A DNA stretch of 64,000 nt from JAAXGI01 sp963579625 (GTDB lineage: Bacteria > Gemmatimonadota > Gemmatimonadetes > Longimicrobiales > Gaopeijiaceae), in contig CAUZHN010000001.1 of NCBI GenBank assembly GCA_963579625.1, positions 35,076 through 99,075 of the forward strand, written 5' to 3'. This document shows, piece after piece, positions 17,910-27,032 of this stretch (positions are counted from its first letter, which is position 1; each line of letters starts with the position of its first letter). The notes under the pieces were generated by a model. It ran no database searches, had not been told where the DNA came from, and was given only the letters and a program-made list of their open reading frames with translations. The translations under genes were made by a program, and so were the position numbers.

Positions 17910-18518
17910 TCATCCTGCGCCTGTGATCCATAGAACTGTCGCCACGGCGAGAGGGATCACTAGGTTGTCGTCCAACCTCCACGGGGCAACCTCGACGAGG
18001 GCGGCCGTCAGAGCGGCCAAGATAGCCGAGAGGGGCGGCACGAAGGGCAGTAGAACAACCCCCGATACTAAGACAAATACTCCCGTTCCCTCGATACTAC
18101 CTGTTCCGAAGGGATGTCTCCCCCATCGCCGTCCGAGATAGCTGGCAGAAGGATCGGCAAGCGCCAGAACTAGGACAGAGGGTGCAACCAACTCGATTGG
18201 GAACAGGATGGCGCATACTGCAGCTCCGATTGTGTACCAAGTAGACGAAGCGACGCCTTTTGCCTCTCGTGGCGATGCCAGCCTTTTGAACCATCGAAAG
18301 AAGAACAGGTTGAGGCGGGGGACCGAGAGGCGAACTACGTCGAAGATCAGTAGTGTTGCCGCAAGAATAGCCAGCGAGGTGGCCGCTACGGGTCGGGTCG
18401 GCCGTATCCCCAGGAGAAGCCCCGCCAATACGACACCCGTAGCAGCGTGGAAAAACCGGCGCCACGGCTGCGGTCCGCTGGTTGCCTCCACGATATCATT
18501 TAGGTTGGTTCCGGTCAT
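17910..18518 (-). CDS. Diacylglycerol/polyprenol kinase family membrane protein
   Basis: 202 residues from ATG 18518, which follows AGAAGGAAAAGG; the frame extends to 18611 but without a better start. Six or so membrane helices. RRFFHAATGVVLAGLLLGIR near the N-terminus and VLALADPSASYLGRRWGRHP with FGTGSIEGTGVF later match the dolichol/phytol kinase-like family (ADP.a...G...G...KS.EG pattern). Members phosphorylate lipid alcohols using CTP or ATP. Located 103 bp upstream of the mod promoter; no functional link is evident. Confidence 0.85.
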   Translation of the reverse strand: MTGTNLNDIVEATSGPQPWRRFFHAATGVVLAGLLLGIRPTRPVAATSLAILAATLLIFDVVRLSVPRLNLFFFRWFKRLASPREAKGVASSTWYTIGAAVCAILFPIELVAPSVLVLALADPSASYLGRRWGRHPFGTGSIEGTGVFVLVSGVVLLPFVPPLSAILAALTAALVEVAPWRLDDNLVIPLAVATVLWITGAG

Positions 18519-18724
18519 GCCTTTTCCTTCTCTAGGGTCTGCGGACGGCTTCCCCTCCCGTGGACGCGGCAGCGGGTCAGTTCGTGGTAACGCGAATGTC
18601 GAAAGATCCACTGGATCCGGATGAGAAGGCGCATGCGATCAACCGGCAGTTGCCCCAGTCCCGAAACGAGCGATCCACAAATTCCTATTCCTGGCTCCAT
18701 TGTCGTCCTCGAGCAGCGGGTTGA

Positions 18725-18979
18725 GCCCCGGACCGGATACCGACCAGTGAGCCAAAAAGGGGGGGACAGGGATGGGTTTCCACAATTCCCGAGTCCTGCC
18801 TCAGCGCCGAAGAACGAGTGAATGCTATGGACTTCGACACCGACAGCAATGGCAGCTCTGTGAGGCAGGTCCCCATTGGCGTCAACTTTCGCCCTACTGA
18901 AGACACTATTCTAAGATTGGACTATGTACGCGGGGGGAGCTTCGACCGCATGCAGTTTTCAGTTGCCACCTACTTCTAG
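18725..18979 (+). pseudogene. Remnant of an outer-membrane beta-barrel (porin-like) C-terminus
   Basis: A plus-strand frame opens after a stop at 18722 and ends at TAG 18977. Its last third alternates like barrel strands: VRQVPIGVNFRPTEDTILRL then DYVRGGSFDRMQFSVATYF, ending in the terminal Phe required by the BAM machinery. There is no signal peptide and only 50-85 residues, so it is the tail of a once larger porin-like protein, convergent with the DapA-family gene 5 bp away. Barrel identity rests on pattern, not on a named family. Confidence 0.55.
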
Positions 18980-18984
18980 ACCCA

Positions 18985-19950
18985 TCACTCCCGGTGGTAC
19001 TTTCTCAGACTAGGTGCAGCGGTCTCGATCAATTCCATGACCCGCGCCCGTGCCGCGACCCCATCTCGCGTCTCTTCGAGATCGACGAGGGGAAGGTACA
19101 GAGGTGAGTTGAAGAACGCCCCTAACGGAATCGGGTTCTTACGAAGGAACGCAGCTTCGATCAATGGAAGAACCGAATTCTGAAGTTCTGCTGCCCGGCC
19201 AAAGTCATGCCTCTGCCATGCCCCGAAGATATCTAGAAAGCCCCGCGCTACCTCCGGGATGTTGCCCGCTGCTGAAACGATACCCACTCCCCCCAATTCG
19301 AGGAGATCTACGAGACCATCATCCTCACCGCTCAGCACCGCAAACTCGTCCGGTGACGATTGTTCGATAACCTGAACGGTATCGTCCCTATGTCGGCCGG
19401 GGGACCGGAAGTCCACGGCCTGCTTCAAGCCGATGATGTTGGGGTTGTGCCCCAGGTGCACGAGCGTATCCGGCTCAAGGTAACTACTCGTTCTCCCAGG
19501 AATATTGTAGATGAGGAGTTTCGCTCCGGTTTCCCTGGCTAATGTTTCGTAGTGCCGTACCAAACCCTCTTGGGGCGGATTGTTGTAGTACCCAGTGACA
19601 CAGAGACAGGCCAGGTCACCACAAGCCAGTTGGATCTCCGCGATCATCTCCACCGACTCGCGCGTGCAGTTCGACCCCGCACCAGCAATCACAGGCACTC
19701 TTCCGTCCACGTAGTCCACCACGAACTGGATGAACTCTAGGTGCTGGGTATGACTCACTGTCGGGCTCTGGCCCGTCGTTCCGACCGGGACTATTCCGCT
19801 CACCCCGCATGCGATCAGGTCGTCAATCATCTGCTTGGACTTCTCATGATCGATCGAGTTCCGCAGTCGCGCTGGATCGTCGTCGAGGAGAGGGGTAAAG
19901 AGCGCAGGGAAGACCCCATGCAGGTCCCTGGCCTCCGTCACGCTCTTCAT
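18985..19950 (-). CDS. Dihydrodipicolinate synthase/N-acetylneuraminate lyase family aldolase
   Basis: 321 residues from ATG 19950 with a strong AAAAGGAGGAAG ribosome site; the frame extends to 20043. TIM-barrel aldolase landmarks: VPVGTTGQSPT (GTTG 57-60), catalytic Tyr148 in LLIYNIPGRT and Schiff-base Lys176 in IIGLKQAVD. The length and motifs fit DapA, but the position next to lactate-utilisation genes suggests a catabolic 2-keto-acid aldolase as an alternative. Substrate undetermined. Confidence 0.9.
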   Translation of the reverse strand: MKSVTEARDLHGVFPALFTPLLDDDPARLRNSIDHEKSKQMIDDLIACGVSGIVPVGTTGQSPTVSHTQHLEFIQFVVDYVDGRVPVIAGAGSNCTRESVEMIAEIQLACGDLACLCVTGYYNNPPQEGLVRHYETLARETGAKLLIYNIPGRTSSYLEPDTLVHLGHNPNIIGLKQAVDFRSPGRHRDDTVQVIEQSSPDEFAVLSGEDDGLVDLLELGGVGIVSAAGNIPEVARGFLDIFGAWQRHDFGRAAELQNSVLPLIEAAFLRKNPIPLGAFFNSPLYLPLVDLEETRDGVAARARVMELIETAAPSLRKYHRE

Positions 19951-20202
19951 CTCTTCCTCCTTTTGGATGGGTTTATAGCAGGTGGCGTATGGTTCCGTCA
20001 CCCCGAAGCGGCCCCGCCGTTCCTGCCGAGCGCTCCAAAACACGCAGGAATCTTTCCCCTACGCCCCCCGGGAAGGCAACCGGATCATATGCGGCTTGAG
20101 TCCCTCCAAATTGTGCTCGATTTCGGCGACCCGCATCGGGAAGAACTGAGGAGTGGGGCGACTCCATCCATGTGGGACAGTGACAATCTCTCGGCCCCCT
20201 TG

Positions 20203-20829
20203 CTAGACCCCGGTCCCCATGTCCGGCCCAACGATTGCGGCGATGATCCGGCCGGGACCGTGGACTCCGGTAACAATCATTTGACCGATGTCAGCGGACT
20301 TACTCGGGCCTGAGTGAAGAGCGAGGGTGGCGGGGAGATTCTCACGCCTACCTTCTAGAGCATCCCCTAGTGTCCCATACACATCTTGGACTCGGAGCCA
20401 AACGAGGTGGACGGGAGGAAGAAGCTGAGACTGGTGGCCTTCCCTAGAGGAAAGAAGAAGGGAGCCGGTCTGAGCCGCGGCTCCCACTGCCACTGAGACC
20501 CCTAGTGCCGCATCCGATGACGGGGCCGCGGGCAGATCTGGCTGCAAGTCATCGGGCACGCCAATACAGACGGCCACGCTCTCGAACTCGCTCGCAAACT
20601 CTTTCAACCATCTTTGCGCTGAGCCCTCCTCAAAAAGCCGTACGACCTCACCTCCAGCGGCCCGAAAACGATCCTCGAAGGCACCCACTGAGTCGGTCCG
20701 GCCTGCTTTGCCAAAAGGCACCGGCGGCTCAACAGCTTCTGGAAGCGGCCCAGGGTGGGCTACGGTTTCGCGGTCCCGGTTCGCATCTCGGACACGGCCC
20801 AGAATACGCTTCCTGGCTTCTTGGCTCAC
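20203..20829 (-). CDS. lutC: LutC-like LUD-domain protein
   Basis: 208 residues from GTG 20829, overlapping the lutB stop by GTGA; a longer open frame upstream is the shadow of lutB. The LUD domain shows ALGVSVAVGAAAQTGSLLLS and later PPVHLVWLRVQDVYGTLGDA. In Bacillus-type lutABC systems the three proteins oxidise L-lactate to pyruvate, LutC being the non-FeS partner. The C-terminus (VHGPGRIIAAIVGPDMGTGV) departs from the usual LutC end, so this tail may be altered. Confidence 0.87.
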   Translation of the reverse strand: MSQEARKRILGRVRDANRDRETVAHPGPLPEAVEPPVPFGKAGRTDSVGAFEDRFRAAGGEVVRLFEEGSAQRWLKEFASEFESVAVCIGVPDDLQPDLPAAPSSDAALGVSVAVGAAAQTGSLLLSSREGHQSQLLPPVHLVWLRVQDVYGTLGDALEGRRENLPATLALHSGPSKSADIGQMIVTGVHGPGRIIAAIVGPDMGTGV

Positions 20830-22220
20830 TCGATTCCCTCCTCCCAAAGCTCCCGGAAGGTTCGACCCTCCACAACAGGCAACTCTCGGCCGGAGTTCCA
20901 ATCGCGGAGCATCGGGAGCCGCCGCGACACCCATTCCGGGATAATTGCCATCAGCTTCTCCACCCACCCGAAGAGTCGAGGATGCGTCACGGCTGCAGCC
21001 CAGAGGTCCAATATCGAACGCTCGGCACCATCGGTCAGTCCACGCTCGACTGCCCGCTGGCGCCAGACGTGAAGGAGCTTCGGTATCGGGATGCGAACCG
21101 GGCATACTTCCTCGCATGCGCCGCAAAGTGAGGATGCGAAGGGCAGTGGAACAGTTTCCCCCAACCCGACCAGCCCCGGGCCAATGATCGCGCCGATCGG
21201 CCCGGAGTAAACGTAGCCATACGCGTGCCCACCCGTTTGCCGATACACAGGGCAAACGTTCAGACACGCTCCGCAACGCACGCATCGGAGGGCCTCCCAC
21301 GCCTCGGGATCTGCCAACAGGCGCGTGCGTCCGCAGTCGACCAAAATGACGTGGAACTCCTCCGGCCCATCCGGCTCCTGGCCAACCAAACATCCAGGGC
21401 CCTGGATGATCGAAACGAAAGTCCCCACTGGCTGACCAGTCGCCGACTTGGAAGTGACCTGGAGGAAGGTCGGGAGATCGGCCCAGCGGGGGAGCACCTT
21501 CTCGATCCCAACCAGGGCGACGTGGATCCGCGGAAGGGAGGTCGACATCCGAATATTGCCCTCGTTTTCAATGAGGGCGATCGATCCGGTCTCTGCAACC
21601 AGGAAATTGCCCCCGCTAATCCCAAGGTCGGCGGTGAGAAACGCGTCTCGTAGAACCCGTCGAGCAGCTTTGGCAAGCTCCTCCGGTGACGCATCGAATG
21701 GGGTGCCGAGCCGGTCGTGGAAGAGTCCCTGGACATCTTCAAGGCTTCTGTGGATCGCAGGACCAACAATGTGGCTCGGTGGCTCACCCAAGAGCTGGAT
21801 GATGTACTCCCCGAGATCGGTCTCAAACAGTTCCACGCCACAGGCCTCCAGGAAGGGGTTTAGCCCAATCTCTTCGCTGAGCATGCTCTTGGCCTTCACT
21901 GCTCGCCGCACACCGTGTTTAGCCACGATGTGTTGAAAGACCTGGTGAACATCGGAAGCCGTCTCAGCCCAGTGGACCTGAGCCCCCCGCTCAAGGAGCC
22001 GAGCCTCTGCCTCTTGGAGGTACTCTTCTAGATGCGTGAGTGCGTGGCTCTTGACCCCTTCAGCCCACCGCCTCAGGGCATCACGATCAAGATCGTCGAA
22101 GGCGGCACGTCGATGGTCATCGAAGGTTTGAGTCGCGGCCGTTACGGCTTCCCGTACCTCGGGCGTCTCCTGGATGATGTGTCGAGCTCGCTGACGATAG
22201 TCACGGCTATGGATTTCCAC
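20826..22220 (-). CDS. lutB: LutB iron-sulfur lactate-utilisation protein
   Basis: 464 residues from GTG 22220 (GGGAGG six bases upstream), overlapping lutA by 14 bp. The N-terminal two thirds is a LUD-type domain (KSMLSEEIGLNPFLEACGVE, DLGISGGNFLVAETGSIALI). Two [4Fe-4S] ferredoxin motifs follow: CVRCGACLNVCPVYR and CGACEEVCPVRIPIP. It transfers electrons during lactate oxidation. Order lutA-lutB-lutC with overlaps is the standard operon. Confidence 0.94.
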   Translation of the reverse strand: MEIHSRDYRQRARHIIQETPEVREAVTAATQTFDDHRRAAFDDLDRDALRRWAEGVKSHALTHLEEYLQEAEARLLERGAQVHWAETASDVHQVFQHIVAKHGVRRAVKAKSMLSEEIGLNPFLEACGVELFETDLGEYIIQLLGEPPSHIVGPAIHRSLEDVQGLFHDRLGTPFDASPEELAKAARRVLRDAFLTADLGISGGNFLVAETGSIALIENEGNIRMSTSLPRIHVALVGIEKVLPRWADLPTFLQVTSKSATGQPVGTFVSIIQGPGCLVGQEPDGPEEFHVILVDCGRTRLLADPEAWEALRCVRCGACLNVCPVYRQTGGHAYGYVYSGPIGAIIGPGLVGLGETVPLPFASSLCGACEEVCPVRIPIPKLLHVWRQRAVERGLTDGAERSILDLWAAAVTHPRLFGWVEKLMAIIPEWVSRRLPMLRDWNSGRELPVVEGRTFRELWEEGIE

Positions 22221-22911
22221 GGCGAGCCTCCCACAGGAGTGAAGCCAGCGAGCGGAAGTGGATCCCCATCCCCCGGCGTCGCGCACGACCATCCAGGTGG
22301 AGTAGGCACCCACCATCCGCCGATACTACCGTCTCTACCTCAGGAAGCGTCTCGAGCTTGCGGTCGGCCATGGCAACGGAGACCTCGGGAGCCTTCACTG
22401 AAAAGAGCCCACCGAACCCGCAACACTCCTGATCCATCTCCCACGGCACGACCCTGGCACCCGCCGACGTCAGAAGCTGCATGGGCTGGCTTTGCACTCC
22501 GAGCTCTCTGAGCGCATGACAACCATGATGGTAGGCCAGTCTGCGTCCCTCTAGGCCACCACCAAGAACGGTCACTCCGAGCACGTCTACAAGGAACTCG
22601 GCGAGCTCGTAGGACCGCTCTCCCAGTTCCGAAGACCCGAGCAAATGAGGGTAAGTGCAACGCAGCATCGCAGCACAACTCCCGGACGGGAGGACCACAT
22701 GCTCCGCGTCGGCAAATACCTTCGCAGTGTAAGCGGCCATCCGACGGGCCTCAGGTACGTGGCCGGCATTCCACGCCGGCTGGCCACAGCAGGTCTGACC
22801 CGTGGGGAAGTCAACCTCGATGTCCAAGGAACGGAGTAGACGAACGGCATCAGCCGCTGCATCTGCGAAGAAGCGATCACCGAGACAGGTGACGAAAAGC
22901 GAGACTCTCAT
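22207..22911 (-). CDS. lutA: LutA, CCG-domain lactate-utilisation protein
   Basis: 234 residues. Two CCG (cysteine-rich) domains, as in glycolate oxidase GlcF and heterodisulfide reductase subunits: TGQTCCGQPAWNAGH near residue 40 and MDQECCGFGGLFSVKAPEVS near residue 160, with matching upstream cysteines in VLPSGSCAAMLRC. First gene of the lut operon. Lactate oxidation fits the surrounding dehydrogenases. No regulator such as LldR or LutR is adjacent. Confidence 0.94.
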   Translation of the reverse strand: MRVSLFVTCLGDRFFADAAADAVRLLRSLDIEVDFPTGQTCCGQPAWNAGHVPEARRMAAYTAKVFADAEHVVLPSGSCAAMLRCTYPHLLGSSELGERSYELAEFLVDVLGVTVLGGGLEGRRLAYHHGCHALRELGVQSQPMQLLTSAGARVVPWEMDQECCGFGGLFSVKAPEVSVAMADRKLETLPEVETVVSADGGCLLHLDGRARRRGMGIHFRSLASLLWEARRGNP

Positions 22912-23100
22912 TGCCTAAGTGTAGGAGTCATCCGGAGAATGTAACGCGTACGAAACGAGCGCCCCGTCTTGTCACATCACTGCAACAGACTAGTAACATC
23001 ACCAGTGTGCCTGCCCGCGCTGCTACTAGCGTACGGCTCTACGTGTTCGCCTGGAGGTCAGTCATATCCTGTCCTCCCATCTGCAAGTCTGAGCCGAAAC

Positions 23101-25170
23101 TCAAGGAAGGCTGAGCGCCACCAGGGCGCCTGGCACTGGCAGGATGATCCGTTGCCGTCCCTCATGCATATAGGACATCATCCCGTACATTCCGAGATCC
23201 GGTGTCTCCAGGCTTCCCAGACGCTCGCCCGTCACCTTGTCCACAGCGTAGAGGAATGGCGTAGTCCCGTCGTCACCAATAGCCGTGTGGAGGAGCAAGC
23301 TCGGCGTTACCATCATGGCAGAGTGGGTTAGATTTCCCGTAGCAGGGATATCCATCCCCCGCAACGCTGGGTGCTCCTGAATAAACCTTGGTGTACCCCC
23401 GTTGGGAATCCACCATAGATGCTCGCCACTGTTCAGGTCGATAGCAGTAATTCGGCTGTACGGGGGCTTCGTTAGTGGCAGCCCCTGGGGACCCGGAATA
23501 CCAGTTGCGGTGCCCGTCCAGAGGGCATAATCAGGGATGGTACTTCCCGTCGGTTGCCAGCTTGTCAGCTCACCGTCCACCTCCTCTCCCGGTCCGACAG
23601 TCCGTGTCGCACAGTTCGTCCGTGAGACGACGTAGATGACTCCCGTTTGAGGGTCCGCTGCTGGCGGACCGCTGATATTCGTACCACCCAACTCACCGGG
23701 ACACCAGATCGAGCCCGCCAAGCCATCGGAATTGTCCCGGTAGGTGGGAGGATTGAAGAGCGGCCCTAACTGATAATCCGCGGCTATTTCCAGTGCCGCT
23801 CGCCGCAACTCGGGCGTGAAGTCGATGAGGTCGTCTACGGTGAGTCCCTGTAAATCATACGGTGCCGGCTTGGTGGGAAAGGGTTGGGTGAGCGACAGCT
23901 GGTCTCCAGGAATCTCCGAAGGGAGCACGGGCCGCTCCTCAATAGGCCAAATGGGCTCACCCGTCTCCCGGTTGAAGGCGTAGATCATTGACTGCTTGGT
24001 GGCCTGAAACACGCCCGGAATCCTCTGCCCATCCACTGTCACATCCAGGAGAACCGGAGCCGTGGGGGTGTCATAGTTCCAGATGTCATGATGCACGAAC
24101 TGAAAATGCCAAATGCGTTCACCCGTCTCCACGTCTAGCGCGATGACGCTGGTACCAAACAGGTTGTCCCCGGGACGCCAGCCAGCAGAGTAGTCTATCG
24201 TGCCGCCCTTTGTCGGGATGTACACAATCCCTCGTTCCGGATCAGCGGACATCGGCGCCCACGAGCCGATATTGCCCGACCAGGCCCAAGCATCGCTCTC
24301 CCAAGTCTCATGGCCGAACTCGCCCGGCCGCGGGATCACGTGGAATTTCCAGAGGTGCTCGCCGGTCAGGGCATCGTAGGCCACTATGTCACCGGGGATG
24401 TTCTCGATCCGACTCTGGTTCTGACCGTTCTCGTGGGACGTCCCCACGATCACCACGCCGTTGACCACAATCGGAGGAGAGGACGCGGTAGCATAACCGA
24501 GCTCAAGCGGGATCCCCTGGTACGGATCCCACAGTTGGTTGAGGCTCTCCCAGGGCCCCCAGCCCTGGGCCTGATCTTCCAGGGCGTCTACCACCCCGGT
24601 CTGGGGAAAGCCTTCGATTGCCACCGGCCTCCCCCAGTTCTCCAGGGGGCGGCCCGTCTTGGCGTCCAGGGCCCAGAGGAAGCGGGCCGGGCTGATGCTG
24701 AAGATCACGCCCCTGCCATCCACATCAGCGTAGGCAACCCCCTTTCCATTGTTGGCCCGCATGGAATGCTCCCACCGGAAAGTGTCCGGCTCCCTGAAGC
24801 TCCAGATAATGACGCCCGTGCCGGCATCGATTGCCACCACGCTCCGGCGATCCCCAGCTACAGTGTAAAGAACCCCGTCCACGTAGAGGGGTGTGGGGCG
24901 GGCCAAGAGGACCCCGAAGCTATCCCCTCTCCAGATCCACTCAACTTCTAGATCTTCAAAATTCGACGCGTCAACCTGGTCCAGCGGCGAGGATCGGGTG
25001 TGCCAGGCGTTCCCACCGATATAGCGCCACTCTCCTTGATCGGTCCCCGGCAGGGCTTGGTAACTCTGGGCAGCACCGTGCCACGGCAGGGCCATGAGGA
25101 TGCCCAGGGCCACAGCCAGCCAGGGCCTGAGAAAGGGGAGTCCGAAACCGTGCTTCTCTCTTTTCATCAT
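23101..25170 (-). CDS. Exported PQQ-dependent quinoprotein dehydrogenase
   Basis: 689 residues from ATG 25170 (a second ATG at 25167 lies five bases after GGAG and is equally good). Signal peptide LAVALGILMALPWHGAAQS. The rest is an eight-blade propeller: WRYIGGNAWHTRSSPLDQVD, GVIIWSFREPDTFRWEHS, GERIWHFQFVHHDIWNYDTP and GSIWCPGELGGTNISGPPAA are typical PQQ alcohol/glucose dehydrogenase segments. It lacks a C-terminal cytochrome c domain, so electrons must pass to a separate carrier. No pqq biosynthesis genes lie in the window, so PQQ must be made elsewhere or taken up. Oxidises alcohols or sugars in the periplasm. Confidence 0.92.
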   Translation of the reverse strand: MMKREKHGFGLPFLRPWLAVALGILMALPWHGAAQSYQALPGTDQGEWRYIGGNAWHTRSSPLDQVDASNFEDLEVEWIWRGDSFGVLLARPTPLYVDGVLYTVAGDRRSVVAIDAGTGVIIWSFREPDTFRWEHSMRANNGKGVAYADVDGRGVIFSISPARFLWALDAKTGRPLENWGRPVAIEGFPQTGVVDALEDQAQGWGPWESLNQLWDPYQGIPLELGYATASSPPIVVNGVVIVGTSHENGQNQSRIENIPGDIVAYDALTGEHLWKFHVIPRPGEFGHETWESDAWAWSGNIGSWAPMSADPERGIVYIPTKGGTIDYSAGWRPGDNLFGTSVIALDVETGERIWHFQFVHHDIWNYDTPTAPVLLDVTVDGQRIPGVFQATKQSMIYAFNRETGEPIWPIEERPVLPSEIPGDQLSLTQPFPTKPAPYDLQGLTVDDLIDFTPELRRAALEIAADYQLGPLFNPPTYRDNSDGLAGSIWCPGELGGTNISGPPAADPQTGVIYVVSRTNCATRTVGPGEEVDGELTSWQPTGSTIPDYALWTGTATGIPGPQGLPLTKPPYSRITAIDLNSGEHLWWIPNGGTPRFIQEHPALRGMDIPATGNLTHSAMMVTPSLLLHTAIGDDGTTPFLYAVDKVTGERLGSLETPDLGMYGMMSYMHEGRQRIILPVPGALVALSLP

Positions 25171-25473
25171 CACTCCTGCTCCTTCGTTGGCAGACCCAAG
25201 ACCTGGCCAACATGTTGTTTGACCAAGGATGCAGCAAGGAAAAGACTGGCTCACGATGGACCTTCGAAGCGAAATCTTCTGACCACTCCTATTTCAGGGG
25301 TACGGTTTCTTTGTAATGGTACGAGGAATCGTCCCACAAAAACCACTAGTTCCACGGTTCTTGCTGCATCCCTTTTCAAGCGGCATCATGGCTAGACCCC
25401 TCCTACAATCCTCTGAGGTGTCCTATGAGGAAGATCCGACTGGGAACAAGCCGCGGCGTGTGGATTCTCGCAT

Positions 25474-26199
25474 GTGGACACAAACTCACAGGATGCCAGA
25501 GTGAAGGGATACGGGTTGCCTGACTGGTTAGAGGGGAAGAAGAGGAAGGTTCAGCAGTTGCACATTGGCCAACTGGTCATGCTCGAAGTAGCATGCGTTG
25601 GGGGCTTATTGCTCAGTTTGACTCTCGCGGTAGCGGGGCTTGGTGTTTTCCCAATCTTTCTTGACGGTGTTTCAACGCTCGGACCTAGGGAGAAAAGTCC
25701 CCCGACCATACCCGGGACAGTTCTGACCGAACTGGAGCTAACTCAGAGGCTTAGAGCTACGAACTGGCTCAACGAACGAACCACCCTAGATTCTCTCGAA
25801 CTGATACGTCTTTCCGCCATCCACACATACGATTTAATACCGGAAGACCGAGAGAAGCGGGCACAATTGTTAGCTGAGCGGAGCCTGGAGATCCGAGAAG
25901 TCGCTGAGACAAGCCTTCTGATTGCCACATCACCTTCCCAGCTAATCCCAGAAGAGTAAGAGCGACAAACGAGGGTGCTCCGTGAGATCGGAGCCGTTGG
26001 CCGGTTAACCCTTGAGGAACAAGAAGGTCGAGTGTTAGAGGAAGAGAAGCCTTCTGTGGGCTTAGGGAGGCGGATGTCTGGTTTCCACATGGCTGGAGCC
26101 GTGCTAATCAGTCTAATCGGCGTCGAGATCACGGGCTACGCAGGCATCGGTTTGCTCTGCGCTTGGTTCGAGGCGCGAAGGCCGGATCCGTCAGGCTAA
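25474..26199 (+). pseudogene. Membrane protein gene split by one in-frame stop
   Basis: No family recognised. From GTG 25474 (or GTG 25501) the frame encodes about 161 residues with one membrane helix (HIGQLVMLEVACVGGLLLSL) and a charged helical region ending in TSPSQLIPEE before TAA 25957-25959. The same frame continues without interruption as ERQTRVLREIGAVGRLTLEE and then a second membrane helix (GAVLISLIGVEITGYAGIGL) to 26199. The charged helix runs smoothly across the stop, so this is probably one 240-residue gene with a nonsense mutation. Two adjacent small genes, or readthrough, are alternatives. Confidence 0.5.
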
Positions 26200-26211
26200 A
26201 ACTCGGCGACG

Positions 26212-26643
26212 TCAACCAGGATCCGCAACGTATCCCACCGCTTCAATGGCCGGCACTGCTGCGGCCTCGTCATTATCCGACGTGTCACCGGTAACGCCCA
26301 CGGCACCAATGATGGCACCGCTCCCGTCCTTGACTAGAACTCCACCGGGCACTGGGACAAGCCTACCGTCAAAAGCACCGTTGGCCGCAAGAACGAAATA
26401 GGCCTGGCTTTCAGCTCGGTTCATGAGCGCTCGCGAGCCCAGACCCATGCCGATCGCCCCGAATGCTTTTCCATGGGCAATCTGGAAACGGAGGTTGGAC
26501 GCACCATCCTCGCGCTCGAACGCCTTTAGGTGACCACCCGCATCCAGCACACAGACCGAGAGAGGCTTGAGATCCAGCTCCCGGGCACGGGCAAACGTCT
26601 TGGATATGATCGAGCGGGCCTCGCTCAGAGTGATTGAAGCCAT
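26212..26643 (-). CDS. GlcG/HbpS-family (heme-binding-like) protein
   Basis: 143 residues from ATG 26643 with AGGAG nine bases upstream. Family patterns: LSVCVLDAGGHLKAFEREDG, then AHGKAFGAIGMGLGS-type segment, VPGGVLVKDGSGAIIGAVGV and ending with GDTSDNDEAAAVPAIEAVGY. GlcG-like proteins accompany glycolate or alcohol oxidation genes; HbpS-like ones sense heme. The frame continues upstream for 52 codons with a hydrophobic segment (WLVFEIAALGLLVVGFLVVF), which could be a membrane anchor if translation begins at 26799. I prefer the shorter form because of its ribosome site. Confidence 0.85.
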   Translation of the reverse strand: MASITLSEARSIISKTFARARELDLKPLSVCVLDAGGHLKAFEREDGASNLRFQIAHGKAFGAIGMGLGSRALMNRAESQAYFVLAANGAFDGRLVPVPGGVLVKDGSGAIIGAVGVTGDTSDNDEAAAVPAIEAVGYVADPG

Positions 26644-27032
26644 TGATGATTCTCCTGGATCTTCCAGTTGGATGAGAAGGAAGAACGGGCACGGATCGAC
26701 GCGTGACTCGTCCCTCAGTGCGGTGGCAAATACAACCAGAAATCCGACTACAAGCAACCCGAGGGCCGCGATTTCGAACACCAACCAACCGCAGACCACA
26801 TAGATCCCAGCATCTTCTTGGGGATAGAACGTCCGGGCTTGTCCTCGCCAAGAGACCTCACTATCACTCTCCTTATCGGGAGTCCTCGGGACAAATCAGG
26901 CCCCGTCGAATCCAGAACGGAGGAGTGGAGGTCTCTGGGGCGGCCGGAACTGTGGGTTTCGCCATGGCTTGGGTGAGAACCCATCCTACTGCTTCACGGC
27001 CGATTGAGTGCAGCAGTCAGATGTCGGCCTTC

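Noticed and set aside
19951..20202. Open frames in the lutC-aldolase spacer, such as one reading MRVAEIEHNLEGLKPHMIRL
   Set aside because: No family recognised, no ribosome site and no start consistent with neighbours; may be another relic but unsupported.
20203..21393. 396-codon frame covering lutC and part of lutB
   Set aside because: Only the last 208 codons from GTG 20829 match LutC; the upstream part is the shadow of lutB.
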